Below, in pieces: positions 1-11,944 of a stretch of DNA of 64,000 nucleotides. Positions within the stretch are counted from its first letter, which is position 1; the number at the start of each line of letters is the position of its first letter. Source of the DNA: Euglena gracilis (taxonomy: Eukaryota > Euglenida > Euglenophyceae > Euglenales); assembly GCA_039621445.1 (NCBI GenBank), contig CP154955.1:46647540-46711539 (forward strand), given 5' to 3'. The translations under genes were made by a program, and so were the position numbers. A model generated the notes under the pieces. That model made no database searches. It was given only the letters and a program-made list of their open reading frames with translations, and had not been told where the DNA came from.

Positions 1-751
1 TCCACTCAAACACCCCAACCCAAACCACCCTGTCCACGACACCTCCAATTTGCCCCAGCTTCGTGATTGTGGTGGTCATACATAGCTCTTCCACCCCCAC
101 CCCCCCCACCCCACGTTGGAAACAACCCTGGGGCCACCCTGCCAATGCCAACGTAGAACTGGAAGTGGGAAGATGGGAAGTAGGGTCAGAGAGGAGGGCA
201 TGTGGGGGAGAGAGCGAGCCCTGCCTCTCCCTTGCAGGGCCCAACCCGGAGAAATCCTACATGGGGAGGTGAATCAAAATACCCCTTGACCGGGGGGGTT
301 CATTAATAGCGTACACATTCACAGTCCCGTACTTCACGGACAACAACCTATGTTTTTCCCATACCCATCTCTTTCATCCTTTCACACTTTCCTTTCCCAA
401 GGTTTTACTGATAAAAGGTCGTTTTTCAATGTAAACATTTGGCGTCTGGAAAATTGTTTCCTAACGTTACCTTAATGAATAGATGTTACAGACAGAAGCA
501 GAAATGCCCGATGAAGCATGTCAGTGAAAAGTTTCGTTGGAATATTGCACGTGATCAGCAACCCCCCCCCCCCTTTGTCCAACAATCACTAATGTTCGTC
601 TCCAACAAGGGGGGGGGTAGCTAAAACAGCCAATGTTCGTCCCTCCTAGTCGTTAGACGGGGGGGGGGGTAGGGGGTTGGAAAAAATTGGCCATAGGGTG
701 GGGGGTATGTGGCTATTTTAGTCTGATTCCCTTTATCGGACCTTCCACCCC

Positions 752-833
752 CCTCCCCCCCCCCCCCCCCCCCCCCCCCCCCACCCCCCCCACCCCCCCC
801 CCCCCCCCCCCCTCCCCCCCCCCCCCCCCACCA
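752..833. repeat. Poly-C tract with rare interruptions
   Basis: About 80 bases of nearly pure C broken by a few T and A bases. The proline-rich frame across it is an artefact of the tract. Confidence 0.9.
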
Positions 834-1412
834 GCCATGTCTGAGGGAATCCCTAACCCAGGTTCAGCCTAACTGGATCTCCTTCTGCCTGGTGGTGGTA
901 GGAGGGAGTCATCCACCGGAAGTTGAGCGGCTGTTGCTTGTGCCGTCGGCCGCGGCCCAGCTAAAAATGGAGGGTGAAAGAAACAACCTGCAGAGAAAAT
1001 TATCACAACAGGCGCCGATATTTTTTTTGGTCAACAGCAGGGGAACTAAACAGCGGGACATTTGAAAATTTTGTGGGGAATACCCACCCCCAGCCCGAAA
1101 GCCTCTGCCAGCCCATGGGTTGTAGTGATGGTGTGTACACACTAGACGGCTCCGCCTCGCAGCAGTGCCCCAGCCAGCTGTGCTGCAGCATGCTGTGCGA
1201 AATGGAGGCCAATCCTGTGAGAATAGGTTTTTTCCCTTCTCTGACCCCTTCCATATTGCAAAACAAACCCAAGCTCAGGCAAGGGGCCGACGTGGCCCAT
1301 GCTGCGGTGAGTAGCCCCACAAAATTTTAAGTGTCCCACTATTTAGTTCCCCTTCCGTACAAATCGGTGCCCCAGAAAGAGCACAAGGAGTGTTGGGAGA
1401 AGTTCATTCCCC

Positions 1413-1451
1413 AGTGTGTGTGTGCGTGCGTGCGTGCGTGCGTGCGTGTGC

Positions 1452-1529
<78 letters not shown>
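1413..1529. repeat. (GT)n / (GCGT)n microsatellite
   Basis: A GT array that begins with a GTGC/GCGT section. The Cys-Val and Thr-His frames through it are spurious. Confidence 0.95.
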
Positions 1530-1531
<2 letters not shown>

Positions 1532-2450
1532 TGTCACTATGCCAGCCGTTGCAAGTGCAGGTCACACCTTCTTATGGCCTTGCAACCCCAGACCTGACCA
1601 CTCAGCCAGTCTGAGCCCTTGGGGGCTGAGCCCACATTCCCAGGATTGTTCACAACCACATCGGGCAGACAACTTCTCGGGGGGGTTCTGGGATTCCTGC
1701 TCAACCCCCTTCCCCCCTCCGCCTGACCATGCCACGACCAGCGGGGGCAGGGGAGGGGGCAGCACGCCAAAATAGGGGTGGTGACAGCCAGGTCACAGCC
1801 TGGGAATCGCACCGGTGTTGGCTGCGTCGGAGGCAGGGCCGATGTGTGAGACGGTCGGCGGGCGGTTCAGCTGCCCACCCCTTGCCTGAACCGACTAGCA
1901 CGGGAAAGGCCGCCGAACCAATTGACTTTACCCCGAAGCGAGGCGGCGGGCCTCATGGTGGTCACGGCAACGACAGACTCACAGTGCTGCGTCACATGAC
2001 TTCTAAGTTTGTCCTGTTGCGGGCAAATTTGAGCAGAAATTTGCATCCAGTGCAAATACATTCAGTGCAAGTCCCTCCCCCCCCCCCCAAGCCCAATGAG
2101 CACCACGGTGACAATCCAGATGGTCCAGATGGGGGACGTTCATTGGGCTGGGTTGTATGGGCATTGGTATTGGCACAAAAGTGGCAAACTACACCGTCCG
2201 GACACCCCCTGTTCATTAGGCAAGGGTGTTCATTGGACATGGGAGGGGTACACACACACACACACAGAACATTCAGAACATTCAAATACAAATGCTGGAA
2301 TAGATGTCGGCACCCTGTTCGGGGCAGCGGACCCAAAATCCACCGGGGGCGATGTGGCAAAGCGAGCCCCGGAGGCAAAAAAAAAAGCGTGTTACCGCAA
2401 AACACGAGAAGGCAGTCCCCCGGGGCCGCGCGCAGGGGTGGGGGACGCTC

Positions 2451-5400
2451 CTAGCTGGGGAAGCTGGGCTTGATGGTCACCACGATGCCGCCCTCCGAGC
2501 CCTTGATGACCTGCTTGTACAGTGGCTTGACGAAAGTCAGCGGCGGGTGCCGCCAGGGCGGGGGGCACTCATTAGTGATTCCTTCCCCTGCGACACTGCC
2601 TTGTCACCGATGCAGCACCTGAACCAACGAGGGCTGATGGGCCAAAAAGAATCTGGAAATTGATCGGTTGGATAGCGAGCTTTGACAGCGCATACCCCGA
2701 ACTTCTTTCTGCGCGCAAAATACACAAAACGTTGCTGCATTGCTGATGTATATACAACTTTTTTCCCGCTAACGAACGTAGTTTGCAAAAATCAAAACAT
2801 AAATAAAAATCAAAGCCAGTGAGGTGCCAGGAAAAAGCCAAATACCAGCCTTCCACGTTCCACACCGCCAGGTATATGCAACCCTTTGATGCCCATCTCA
2901 GCATCTGTCTCGAACCCTCGGATGAATCCCGCCCTGGACACAGCACCTCTGCCTCCCCGGGATACATAGAAACCCAGCGTAAATCAGCGCCCCCAGCAGG
3001 AGGCGGCAGATGGGGGTGGGGTCGTGCTTCTTTTGAAAATTCCGAGTAGGGGGCTCCCACCCACCCACCCAGTCCGGTGCGTGGCCCCAACAACAATCGG
3101 CCTGTCTGAAGGCATTTCTGAAAAATCTTCTGCCATAAAAATTGGCGGGGAGTTTACCCAGATACCAGACGAAACCAAACGAATAAGGTTCAAAGAACAA
3201 AACCCACAAACATTGCCCCCCTCCCCCCGGGTCTGAAAGGCAGGTGTCACGGTCTCACAGCGGGTGAGATGGGCTGGGCTGGCTCCTGGGCGAGCTCCAT
3301 GGGGGAGTCCACCTTCAGGCGAAGCAGCAGCGGTACCTTGCTGCGGGCGTAGCTCGCCACCACCTTCAGGTCGCTGGGGCCTGGCTGGCCCTTCCCTGGC
3401 CTGGGCCGCAGCCCCACCTTTACAACCCACCCACCCACCTTTGCCAGCTGCATTGGAGGCCCAGCCACGCTGTTGCTGACGGACCCCCCCGGGGGGGGGG
3501 CACTTTCAGAAAACCAGTCAGTCAACGGTCGAAACAAGTCACCCACTTCCCACACCCCCGGTCACGCTGGCCACCAGGCCAAAAATGGCCTAAAATGAAC
3601 TTTGGCCAACTTTCCAAAAAAAAATTCCGGCGCCTTTGGCACTGGGCGGCTGTTGTCGGTCATGCCTGGATGCAAATCTAACAGAAACGAGGTGAATGAA
3701 GCACTCGCGCGTGGTAAACTGGCTGTTTCGTGGCCTTTCACCATCACGTGCTCCCCAACTGTCATAGGTGTCCAATGACAATTGTTTTTTGCGAGGTGGG
3801 AGGCTGCATCACACCACTCCTCCCACCCACAGGAACTTGACTTTAACTTACAGAGGGCAATCAACTCCAGTTCAATCCAGGCTGGCAACTTGCCGGGGGG
3901 GGGGTAAAAGTTGAGGGTTGAGTGAAAGGGAGGGATGCCTGAGAACAGGGATGCCTGAGAACTTTATTCATTTTCTTTAATGCGAACTTTTTTCATTCAT
4001 TTTTTTTCTTCAAAAAATGAATTCATATGAATTCATATGATTCATATGAATTCATATGATTCATATGAATTCATGTGATTCATATGAATTTCTATGATTC
4101 ATATGAACTCATATGAGAACTTTAATCCATATGAGAACTGTATTCATTTCTTACCCCCCCCCCTATGTCCAATGACCGGTAACCTCTGTCCTCTGACCGG
4201 GGGGGGGGGGTGGTCGTTGGACATAGGGTAGTGACCCAAAAGGTGTCCTCTGACCAGAGGGGTGGTCGTTGGACATGGGGTCAAAAGAAAGTTGGTGGGT
4301 ACCCGGGTGGCTACCACCCAAAAATGCCCAAATTTTCCCTTCCGGCGCCTTGCGCCGAAAATTTTGGGCAATTTTGAGAAAATTTTGTCCAAAAAGTGTC
4401 AAAAATGGCATTTTGGCCAATTTTTGGGCAAAATTTTTTGTCCCGGCGCTTCACGCTGGGACCAAAATTTTTTGTCAAACCTCCGAAAAGGTGTCCTCTG
4501 ACCGGGGGGGGGGTCATTGGACATAGGGGGGTCGTTGGACATAGGGGGGGGGTATGAGAACTTTATACAATTCATTGTTTCAAAAAAAAGTGAGTACAGG
4601 ACACGCCAGAGTGGAGGTGGACATGCAGGCCAGCTCCGACCCGCCCTTCAGCATGAAGTCCTCCGACACGGTGCGGTCGCGCATGCCGCGCCACAGGTAG
4701 ATGGTCTGGAACCGCTTTCGGTCCATGTGGCACGCCCGGAGCTTCTTCAGCGCGTTGGCGCGGGGCCCTGGATGGCCTCGGCCCTTGGCCCCCAATAATG
4801 TCTTTTCCGTCATCAAATTCTGTTTTTTTTTTGTTGCCTGGACTTCAACGTCCACCCCCCCCCCTGCCATCGAGCTGAAACTGAAGCATTGTCCACCTCA
4901 CGCAAACTCCAGCGCATCATCAAAACCCAGGTCCTTCCGAAGTGAAGTCAGGAAAAAAGCAGCCAGCGCATCGAGAATTTTTCTCATCTATTCAAAAAAA
5001 TCGTGTATGGACAATTTTGGGCATGAATCTGAAATTGCTCCCAAAAAAAAAGGCAAGAGCATACCATTCGAAACACGCAACAGCATCCGGAAGAAGCCCA
5101 GCAAAGCACCGGAGAGGAGCAGTTGCTTTGCTAATATTGCAGCACTACTACTGCTGATGGCGACAAAACACTCTTGCAGCTGTTGCTCCGAAATGTTGCA
5201 ATTTCACGGAGAGCGCGCCAAAAGTAGCCTGGCGGTCTGCGGGGCCCCAGGCAGAAATGAACAGCGTGGTGGCTGCCAGGGGGTGCGGCTTGTACTTGGC
5301 GCGCAGCGGCCCGTTGATGACCCGGAACGTGCTGCCCGCTGGGCGGCGGGGGCGGGGGAGGGGGGCAGGACTTCTACACGTCGTCCTGGGTTGAGCTCAA

Positions 5401-6129
5401 GACCAGCTTGTGGCTGGATGGATCCCTTGATGGGCACATCACACAGGTTGGCTTTGTCTCCTTCACGCGAAAGACCGGATTCAGAACTGCGGCACTGGCA
5501 GAGGTCTTCCGCGGCCTTAAAACGATGCCGACATTTCAAGACTGACAAAACAAGAGTGACGAGTTCGCGTTGTGCTTCCTCCTCCCCACCAACAGGGCCT
5601 TTCTCTTTTGATCCAAACATTCTGGCCCAAACGTCCGTGCAGGGGAAGGTAAAAAAAGGCCTTCCAGCAGTGTGGGCAAAAGGGAAAGAAATGGCGGGGT
5701 GCTTTGCAGGACGTTTAAGGGTGCCAGTGAAACAAAAAAAAGTGGTCCAAGTGCTTGTCAAAAAGCCCCTCTTTTGTGTGCCCTCAGTGGGCTGCAGAAC
5801 ACGATTTCTGAACATCGCTGAAAAGGTGCCACTGAGTAAAAAAAATCCGAAAAGGCTTTTGGCATATCCCAGGGCTCAGAAAAATACCAGCCAGAGCCAA
5901 CCCAGCCAAAGAACACAAAAAAATGGGACAACCCGCCTTTTTCCGACGAGCATTGAAGGGCACACACCACGCTTTCTCTCGCGCAACCACGCAAAGCGGC
6001 GCCGCTGGCCCCAAGTGCGGAGGAGACCGCCCGAGCCCCACCCGCCCAGGGCAGACGTGTACAGCCGCAGCGCCGCCACCTCGGCCATGGTCAGCTGGGC
6101 CATCTTGGACGCCTCCCGGGCAGCGGCGC
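2451..6129 (-). CDS. C-terminal mono-ADP-ribosyltransferase domain, six exons
   Basis: This is the catalytic part of an arginine-type mono-ADP-ribosyltransferase, which would transfer ADP-ribose from NAD+ to a protein. Exons in gene order are 6129-6057 (MAQLTMAEVAALRLYTS), 5331 to about 5235 (INGPLRAKYKPHPLAAT), 4767-4605, 3373 to about 3313, about 3030-2947, and 2567-2451 ending in TAG. The R-S-E catalytic triad is visible: YLWRGM in the third exon, STS just before its end (ELACMSTS), and the E-x-E motif as PGEAE in the fifth exon. The last exon carries PPLTFVKP, which normally follows E-x-E in this family. The junction 4605 to 3373 is in phase (GC plus C). The acceptor of the fifth exon and the donor of the second are unresolved. 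The domain is read confidently; the full gene probably continues upstream. Confidence 0.75.
4017..4140. repeat. Palindromic ATTCATATGA decamer array
   Basis: Tandem copies of a self-complementary decamer built on TTCATATGAA, slightly degenerate towards the right. It lies in an intron of the ADP-ribosyltransferase gene. Confidence 0.9.
4155..4555. mobile_element. Fold-back element with TATGTCCAATGACC ends
   Basis: The left end reads CCTATGTCCAATGACC and its reverse complement recurs near 4509-4530. GTCCTCTGACCGGGG followed by a GGACATRGGG motif is repeated at about 4188, 4248 and 4492. The interior contains GGCGCC hairpins. TATGAGAACT flanks both sides (about 4131 and 4553), possibly a duplicated target. 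No coding capacity is seen. It lies in the intron between the ADP-ribosyltransferase exons at 4605 and 3373. Confidence 0.5.
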
Positions 6130-6559
6130 CTCAGACGGGGGGGGGGGGTTGGGGGTGCCCCCCCTTAGTTGCACTGAGGCTTCTTGTCTGTTGATGGCCG
6201 GGCCTAGCTTTGCTTCTGGCCCAGTTCGTGTGGTGTGTGGCCAGGGACCCCTACACCAGTGCTCTTGTGTCGCTCCCCCTGGCTGGTCCCCCCGCCCCCC
6301 CGGTGGGCCCAACGTTCACAATCTTTGACAAAAAAAGAAAATGCGCACGACACTTGGATGCACGAAAACAGGCACGCGTGTTTAGCAGTTCAGCCCTCGC
6401 CAGCCAACCCAAATGACTGTTCCAAATGACCGCCCAGCGTGACCAGAGCGCCACCCGCGTGGCAAGCGAACAATTGGGTGACCAATTTTGCAGCCTGCAG
6501 GCTCATTGGACGGGGAAGCGTCCATTTCTGGAGGATGCCCAATTTTTCAAACCACAGCT

Positions 6560-6675
6560 GTGTGCGCCCCTGGTCCTGGGAATGGAACTGGGCGAGGTCC
6601 CAGCCGTCGTGGCCGGTGTCCTTCTCCATCCCCTCCAACCCGTTGTTGCCGAGGACTCTCTCCGTTGGCGGCAGG
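6560..6675 (-). CDS. Possible exon, unidentified
   Basis: A minus-strand frame containing GLEGMEKDTGHDGWDLAQF has exon-like composition and sits between better-supported exons at 7226-7075 and 6129-6057. I could not join it to either neighbour in phase with GT-AG signals, so it may be an accidental open frame. Confidence 0.25.
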
Positions 6676-7074
6676 CGGGGGGGGGGGGCACAGGGCAGCG
6701 ATGCCAAACAGTCGGAAAGGGTGGGTGAGGTGGGGCGAGCTCCCTCCCGGCCGTGATTCGAAGGAGAGATGTCCGGGAGGGCCAGCAAAGAGGCTTCTGG
6801 GGTGTGCCGTTTGTGCGTACACGTGCAAAACGAACGCGGTGCATGACGACTTCATATGTGGGCGTAGTTGTGAACGAACGAAGAGTTGTCCGCGCGATGT
6901 TATCTGTTCACAAAAAATATTTGTGTTGTAATTTTATTCTGCATTTCAATTTTGTGTTGGTATTTTCCCCTGCTGGGAGAAAACAGGAAGAATCACAGCG
7001 AGGGGACTGATTGACCCTCCAAAAAGGTAATGCTGAACAAGAACACCTTCTATTGCAGCAAAAAAGGAGCATAC

Positions 7075-7226
7075 CTCCCTTGCCTGGCTTTCGCCCGCTC
7101 ATGCAGGATGTAGCGGATGTTGTGCTGAAGCTCCAGCGCGAACTGCTCCGGCGTCTCGAAGCTCAGCAGCCATACCGCCGACTTCGCCCGCATCTCCCGC
7201 AGCATGTCCCCCGTGATGAGCTCCGT
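7075..7226 (-). CDS. Exon upstream of the ADP-ribosyltransferase domain
   Basis: The frame reads TELITGDMLREMRAKSAVWL and continues through LSFETPEQFALELQHNIRYI. Its acceptor is CTCTGGGAG and its donor GAG|GTATGC. The length of 152 nt gives phase 0 in and phase 2 out. It is probably the same gene as the ADP-ribosyltransferase domain, because no stop or start separates them on this strand, but the next junction is not resolved. I do not recognise the domain. Confidence 0.55.
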
Positions 7227-7944
7227 CTCCCAGAGGCAGGGAACCTCTCTCACGCTTCAAAAGGAAAACAACACGTACGCGATGGAGACGTGCCAACAAA
7301 CCTGGAAACCTCAACCACCTTGTTCCCCACACTGATGAACCTGGTACTGGCACACTTCCTCCCCAAACATCACCCTTCCCTTGGTTTGGTTTGGTTTTTT
7401 TTTGGGCACCCGAAACTGGGGCAGAGGGTATCACTTGGAGGGTGTATTGCTTCGACAAACTCCAAATAGAAAATTGACCTCAAAGGTTCCTCCTTGTCCG
7501 TTTTCTGTGGCAGTTTTAGGTGCTTTTGCACCATGTCCATCAAATATCTCAACTTTGTCGATTTCCGTGATTCTCAGATGCATCTGGCGGTGCTTTTGCT
7601 TTGGCTTCACCAGAGCGTGGCAGAGGGAGCTAAAATATTTGGGGGTGGGGCACTATATTTTTTGGGGGGTTGCTATTTTTGCAGGGATGTTTACACTTTC
7701 AATGCCTCACACCTAACCCGGGTACACGCCCCTGCATCAATATCTTCCGTTCCTCTGCCGGCAACGATGAAGGGGGGATACCTTTCATCCCCACCCGGAG
7801 AGACAGTCAACCTCCCCTGAGCTGCACACGGCACCACACCGCACCACCGCACACCGCACACCGCACCACATCGCACCGCCCTGCCCGGCCCAGCCCCGCC
7901 CCACACCGGCCGCAACTCCCACCCAGCCGGCGGGGCGGCCCTGG

Positions 7945-8072
7945 GTGCTGGATGATGCCGAGGCGGTCGTTCATCTCGCACTTCACGCGGGCGGCGACGC
8001 GGGCGATGAGGTCCGACTCGTCCTCGTAGCCCAGCGCCTGCGGCAGCCCGCGCCATACCATGGCTTCCCGAC
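7945..8072 (-). CDS. Exon, unidentified
   Basis: The frame AMVWRGLPQALGYEDESDLI continues with ARVAARVKCEMNDRLGIIQ. The acceptor is CACGGCAG|GT and the 3' end of the exon is uncertain. GC-rich third positions match the other exons. It is probably the same minus-strand gene as the ADP-ribosyltransferase. Confidence 0.5.
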
Positions 8073-9469
8073 CTGCCGTGGGGGGGGGGGGGCGTCAGAC
8101 ACACCGTAAGCAATGTCATGGCCCGTACGCCGCGCTGGCCCCCGCCGCGAAGACGGCCTGCTCGGAAGGTCACGCCGGGGCGACGGGGCTGCCCGGTGGT
8201 GGGTGGGGGGAGGGAAGGGGGACAGGCTGAACTTGACCCGCTACAGGGGAGGGGGGGTCGCTGGCAGAGGTACGGGGTGGGGGAGGACCTCATGGACACA
8301 GTGGATGGAGGGGGCTAATTCCCTGAAAAATTTCTCTGTGATACAGCATCAGCAGAGTACCCCCCCCCCCCCCCCGCCAATAGAAGCATGGGTCCGCTAC
8401 AAGCGCGGGGTCAAAATAAAAGCGCACCCCAGGCTGAATTTGAAGTCGGTGCCGAATCCACCCCCGGGGCAGGATGCCTGCCGAGATCCGACCCCTGGGG
8501 GAGGGAAGTTGGGGCACTGGGCCAAGGGGTTCCGGCACCAAAGCGCCGCAAACCCGAAAGACCCATTTTTGGGTAATCTCTGGCCTCCATCCAGGCAGGC
8601 ACCTGACCCCCGAGCCTGCCCAGGAACTCCCTGGCACTCCGCGACCCCCCTCTTTTGAAGGTACTTCTAAAAGAAATCAACAAACATCACGCAGGTAGGG
8701 TCCAAATAGAAGTGCACCCCCCCCCCCACCGCCGGAGGCGGCGGTCTGCTGTAAGCGCAGCCATGCTTCTATTAGGAGGGGGTATTTTCCGTCAGCGATA
8801 TCAAATATTATCTCCCGTTTGGGCCGTTGGTGGGACGTCCGACCACCGGCGTCCGATCACCGGCGGAACGCCACCGACATATGTTCTTGTTACTTGGGAA
8901 GAATGAAAGGGAATAAACCCCAACATACAACCGCCCCCCCCCCCCACCGACGCCTCCCACTGTCGCCAATCCCTGGAAGGAGTGATCCTTGGACAAAATA
9001 GTTTTTTAATTCTTTTCTGTTTCACCCGATTCATCTGGGGATTCTCATTTCGTGCACCCACTGGCGGGGGAGGGGATGGAGCGGAGCTTGGTGACCCGGG
9101 GGGGGGGGCAGGGGGCAGGAGGCACTTTTTCCTGGGCAGGGGGGTCCCACACCCACCCAGCCAGGGGGTATCCCCCTACCCCGGGGTGCGGAAGGGGGTG
9201 CGGAGACCCACACTTTTGGGTCAATTGCGCCAAAATAGACCAAAACCTGGCCTCTGGCGGGGGACCCACAAGGCCCTTTGGGATACCCCCAGGATGAAGG
9301 GGGTCCAGTCTGGCGGACCCACCACCCCCCCTCCCCGGGGTCCAACCTGGTAAAAAGTCTCTGCCCATACACCTCCCGCCAACTCACCTTCCACACTCAT
9401 AAACCCACATGCCTCGGCTGGGGAAGGGGTCACACAGCCGTCGAGGGAAATCTACGGATGAACTACTTA

Positions 9470-9592
9470 ACTCGTCCCGTCTGCCCTGGCGTGGGTGGGG
9501 CTGGACAGGCCGAACTTGTCCACGCCGGACTCGGTGGGCTCCTCCTCCATCACCAGCTCGTCGATGTGCAGCGGCGTGTCGTACAGCGTGGG
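9470..9592 (-). CDS. Exon, unidentified acidic segment
   Basis: The frame reads PTLYDTPLHIDELVMEEEPT and continues ESGVDKFGLSSPTHAR. The acceptor CCTGCCCCAAG precedes it. The donor is not clear. It is an acidic, hydrophilic segment with no recognised family. Confidence 0.5.
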
Positions 9593-9654
9593 CTTGGGGC
9601 AGGGCACGCCCCGGCATACGGGCTAAACCCCCCCAAAATACCTCCCCCCCCCCC

Positions 9655-9822
9655 CTGCCGTTGACACGCCAATGTTCCGGGAGAGTGCCGTTGACACGGG
9701 GGGGGGGGGGTGTCAACGACACGCCGTGCCAATGTCACTGTGATTCAATAGGTAGTGTTCCAGAAAAGTGTCGTTGACACACGGGGTGTGTCAACGACAC
9801 GCCGTGTCAACGACAAGGGGGA
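9655..9822. repeat. Cluster of GTGTCGTTGACAC inverted repeats
   Basis: The motif TGTCAACGACA and its complement occur repeatedly in both orientations (near 9660, 9690, 9711, 9768, 9790, 9806), giving several nested hairpins on each side of a poly-G run. Confidence 0.85.
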
Positions 9823-9829
9823 GGTAGTA

Positions 9830-11930
9830 TTGCACTGCAGCACAATTGGATGGCCGCCGGTGGCGGCAGGGGGTGCAGCACTATTTGGGCCCGCCGTACT
9901 ATTGGACTGGGTGCCTCTTAGTCCCGGCCTATCACCACAGGCACCTTTTTTGTCTGCTCAATGTCCTGTCTGAGGCAAGGTGCACTCCCGTCGTGTGGTT
10001 CATCTTTAGACGCCTTCCGTGAGTTGATCCGTTGGGAATTCGCCCCCTTTCCCCTCTCTGCGGGTTACAAAAGGTGCCTGCAGTAGGTTGCGCCAGCTTC
10101 TACACATTTCACAATGCTATGTTTTGGGGGGTGCAGCACTATTGGACGCTCGCTTCATCCGGTGGGGGTGCAGCACTATTTGGCCCCGCAGAGCCGGTCC
10201 CCGTGCCCTTGTGTGGAACAATCCTCACCCCCATGCCCCGGGAAACTGTTACCTGACAGGTGGGCCGATGACGACGGCATTTGATGCGGTTGGTTGGCTG
10301 GTACGCGGATGTGACAGTTTCCCCGGGGGGGGGAAGGGGGCGGTGAACAGGCTCTCTGACCAGGCTGTTTTTTTTACCAACCCCGGGGGAGGGGGGGGGG
10401 GTCCAGAGAGCCCTTGAGCGCCTGCCCAGGCAGACACTACCCCCCCCCCCGGGGGGGTCGGATTTCGGCCTGTGCTGGGCCATTTTCCTTGAAAATAGGC
10501 CCTTTTTGAGCCTTTCGGTGCCGGAGTGCCTGCTATGCACTTTGGCCAAGTGCCTACCCCCCCCCCCACCCCGGGGGGGTCGGATTTGGAGTGCCTTAGA
10601 AAGCCTGTCCAGGTAAGCACCCCCCCCCCCCGGGGTGGGGCCGGCACCCGACTAAAATACGGCTTGCCTCTGACCAGCAATGCCCCTTGGCTCAGCATTG
10701 CCCAGCATCGCCTGAGCCATGCACCTCCAATATCTTCATCCACTCTACTGCATCCACTGCGTCCACAACGTCACCAGCATCCACTCATCCAATTTTGTAA
10801 ACTTTGTCCTCTTTTGGCCATTTGCCCACTTTTGCCCACCTTTGGCCACTCTTGGCCACTTTTGGCCGCTTTTGGTCATTCTTGTCCAATTTCATTCATT
10901 GTTGGCCGTGTTTTTGGCCAGCCGCAAGCTTCTTCCCCTCTGGGTCTTGCTCCAGTACTTGATTGCAGATGCTGGAGTGAAGTCGACGCAGTGGATGCAG
11001 ACACTGGTGTCAATGCAGTGAATGCAGATTTTGGAGTGGATGGTGTGGATGAAATGGATGCTCGATGCATTCATTCCAGGATCTGTATCCTGGCTGCAAA
11101 CCCAGCCAAAATGCCCCAAACCCCCCCAAAATGCGATAAAATGGTTGCAAAGAGACCAATATGGCTTAAGATGGCTTGAAATGACCTCGAATATCCCCCA
11201 AAAGGCTCACAATGTCCATAAAGGTAATGGAAAAAGACCCAAAATTACCGAGATGGCATAAAATGCCCTAAATTGCCATTAAGTTTTTCATGTTGACCAA
11301 ATCAAATTAACATTGACTCCAATTATCACAAAATTGCCCAAATTGTAAAAAATTAATCCGGGAATGGCCAAAATTGGTGTAACATGAGATATTTGTGGGA
11401 AATGATTGCTCAATAATCCAAAATATGGGTTTAATTCCGCAAAGTATGCAAAAAAAATGCCACCATCACCCACATTAGGAACCCCACCTCCGGTCTCTAA
11501 AAATCCAGCATCGTCCAGCGTCGTCCAGCATTGCAGCATCACTCAGCATCATAGAGATGCTTGGTACCCAGCCAGCCCCAATGATAGCATGCCCAAGTGT
11601 TGGGTCGGAGAACCGCAGGGTTCACCCCAACCACATCCCTGACGATGGTTGGGATTGGCATAAACTCCGGCAGCGCGGTATCCTGGGCACGTCCAGCAAT
11701 GTCGTCCAACCACCCTTTAGGAGGTGCCATGGTGCCAGGGTTTATTTGGGAGGTGCCAAATAAAACCACCTGGACAGCAATCTGGCATTCCCTTCCAACC
11801 TTCACTGCGGTGTTTTTTTGTTTTTGTTTTTGTTTGTTGTTTTGTTCTTGCTTTTTTATTTTTGTTTATTTTTGTTTTTTTTGGTTTGTTTTTGTTTTTT
11901 CACTGCGTTGTTTTCCATTGGCGTTGGCTG
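9830..11930. other. Intronic or intergenic stretch with TTTTGGCCA-type degenerate repeats
   Basis: A GGTGCAGCACTATTTGG motif recurs at about 9870, 10130 and 10167, and C10/G8 palindromes occur at about 10440, 10560 and 10622. From 10800 to 10920 the sequence is made of CTTTTGGCCA-like units. Minus-strand 11560-11735 is open (GWLDDIAGRAQDTALPEF) but has no clear splice sites and I do not count it as an exon. Confidence 0.45.
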
Positions 11931-11944
11931 GCGATGCTTGACAG

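Larger units (their letters stand above)
1..2450. other. Gene-poor region downstream of the ADP-ribosyltransferase gene
   Basis: No exon with a convincing reading frame is visible. The stretch holds poly-C and poly-G runs (about 556-570, 660-670, 752-833), a GT dinucleotide array (about 1413-1529) and a short CA run near 2250. The frame pairs at about 1000-1340 overlap on both strands and look like nothing I recognise. It is probably 3' flanking or intergenic sequence relative to the minus-strand gene that stops at 2451. Confidence 0.5.

Noticed and set aside
4701-6194. 497-codon plus-strand frame
   Set aside because: It overlaps the minus-strand ADP-ribosyltransferase exons at 6129-6057 and 5331-5235, which have family motifs and splice signals; the plus-strand protein has no recognisable domain.
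11560-11805. 88-codon minus-strand frame (GWLDDIAGRAQDTALPEF) as an exon
   Set aside because: No convincing acceptor or donor, and its end runs into a GCTGGACGATGCTGG-type minisatellite.
11810-11930. Phe-rich plus-strand frame as a membrane segment
   Set aside because: It is a translation of a degenerate TTTTTG repeat.
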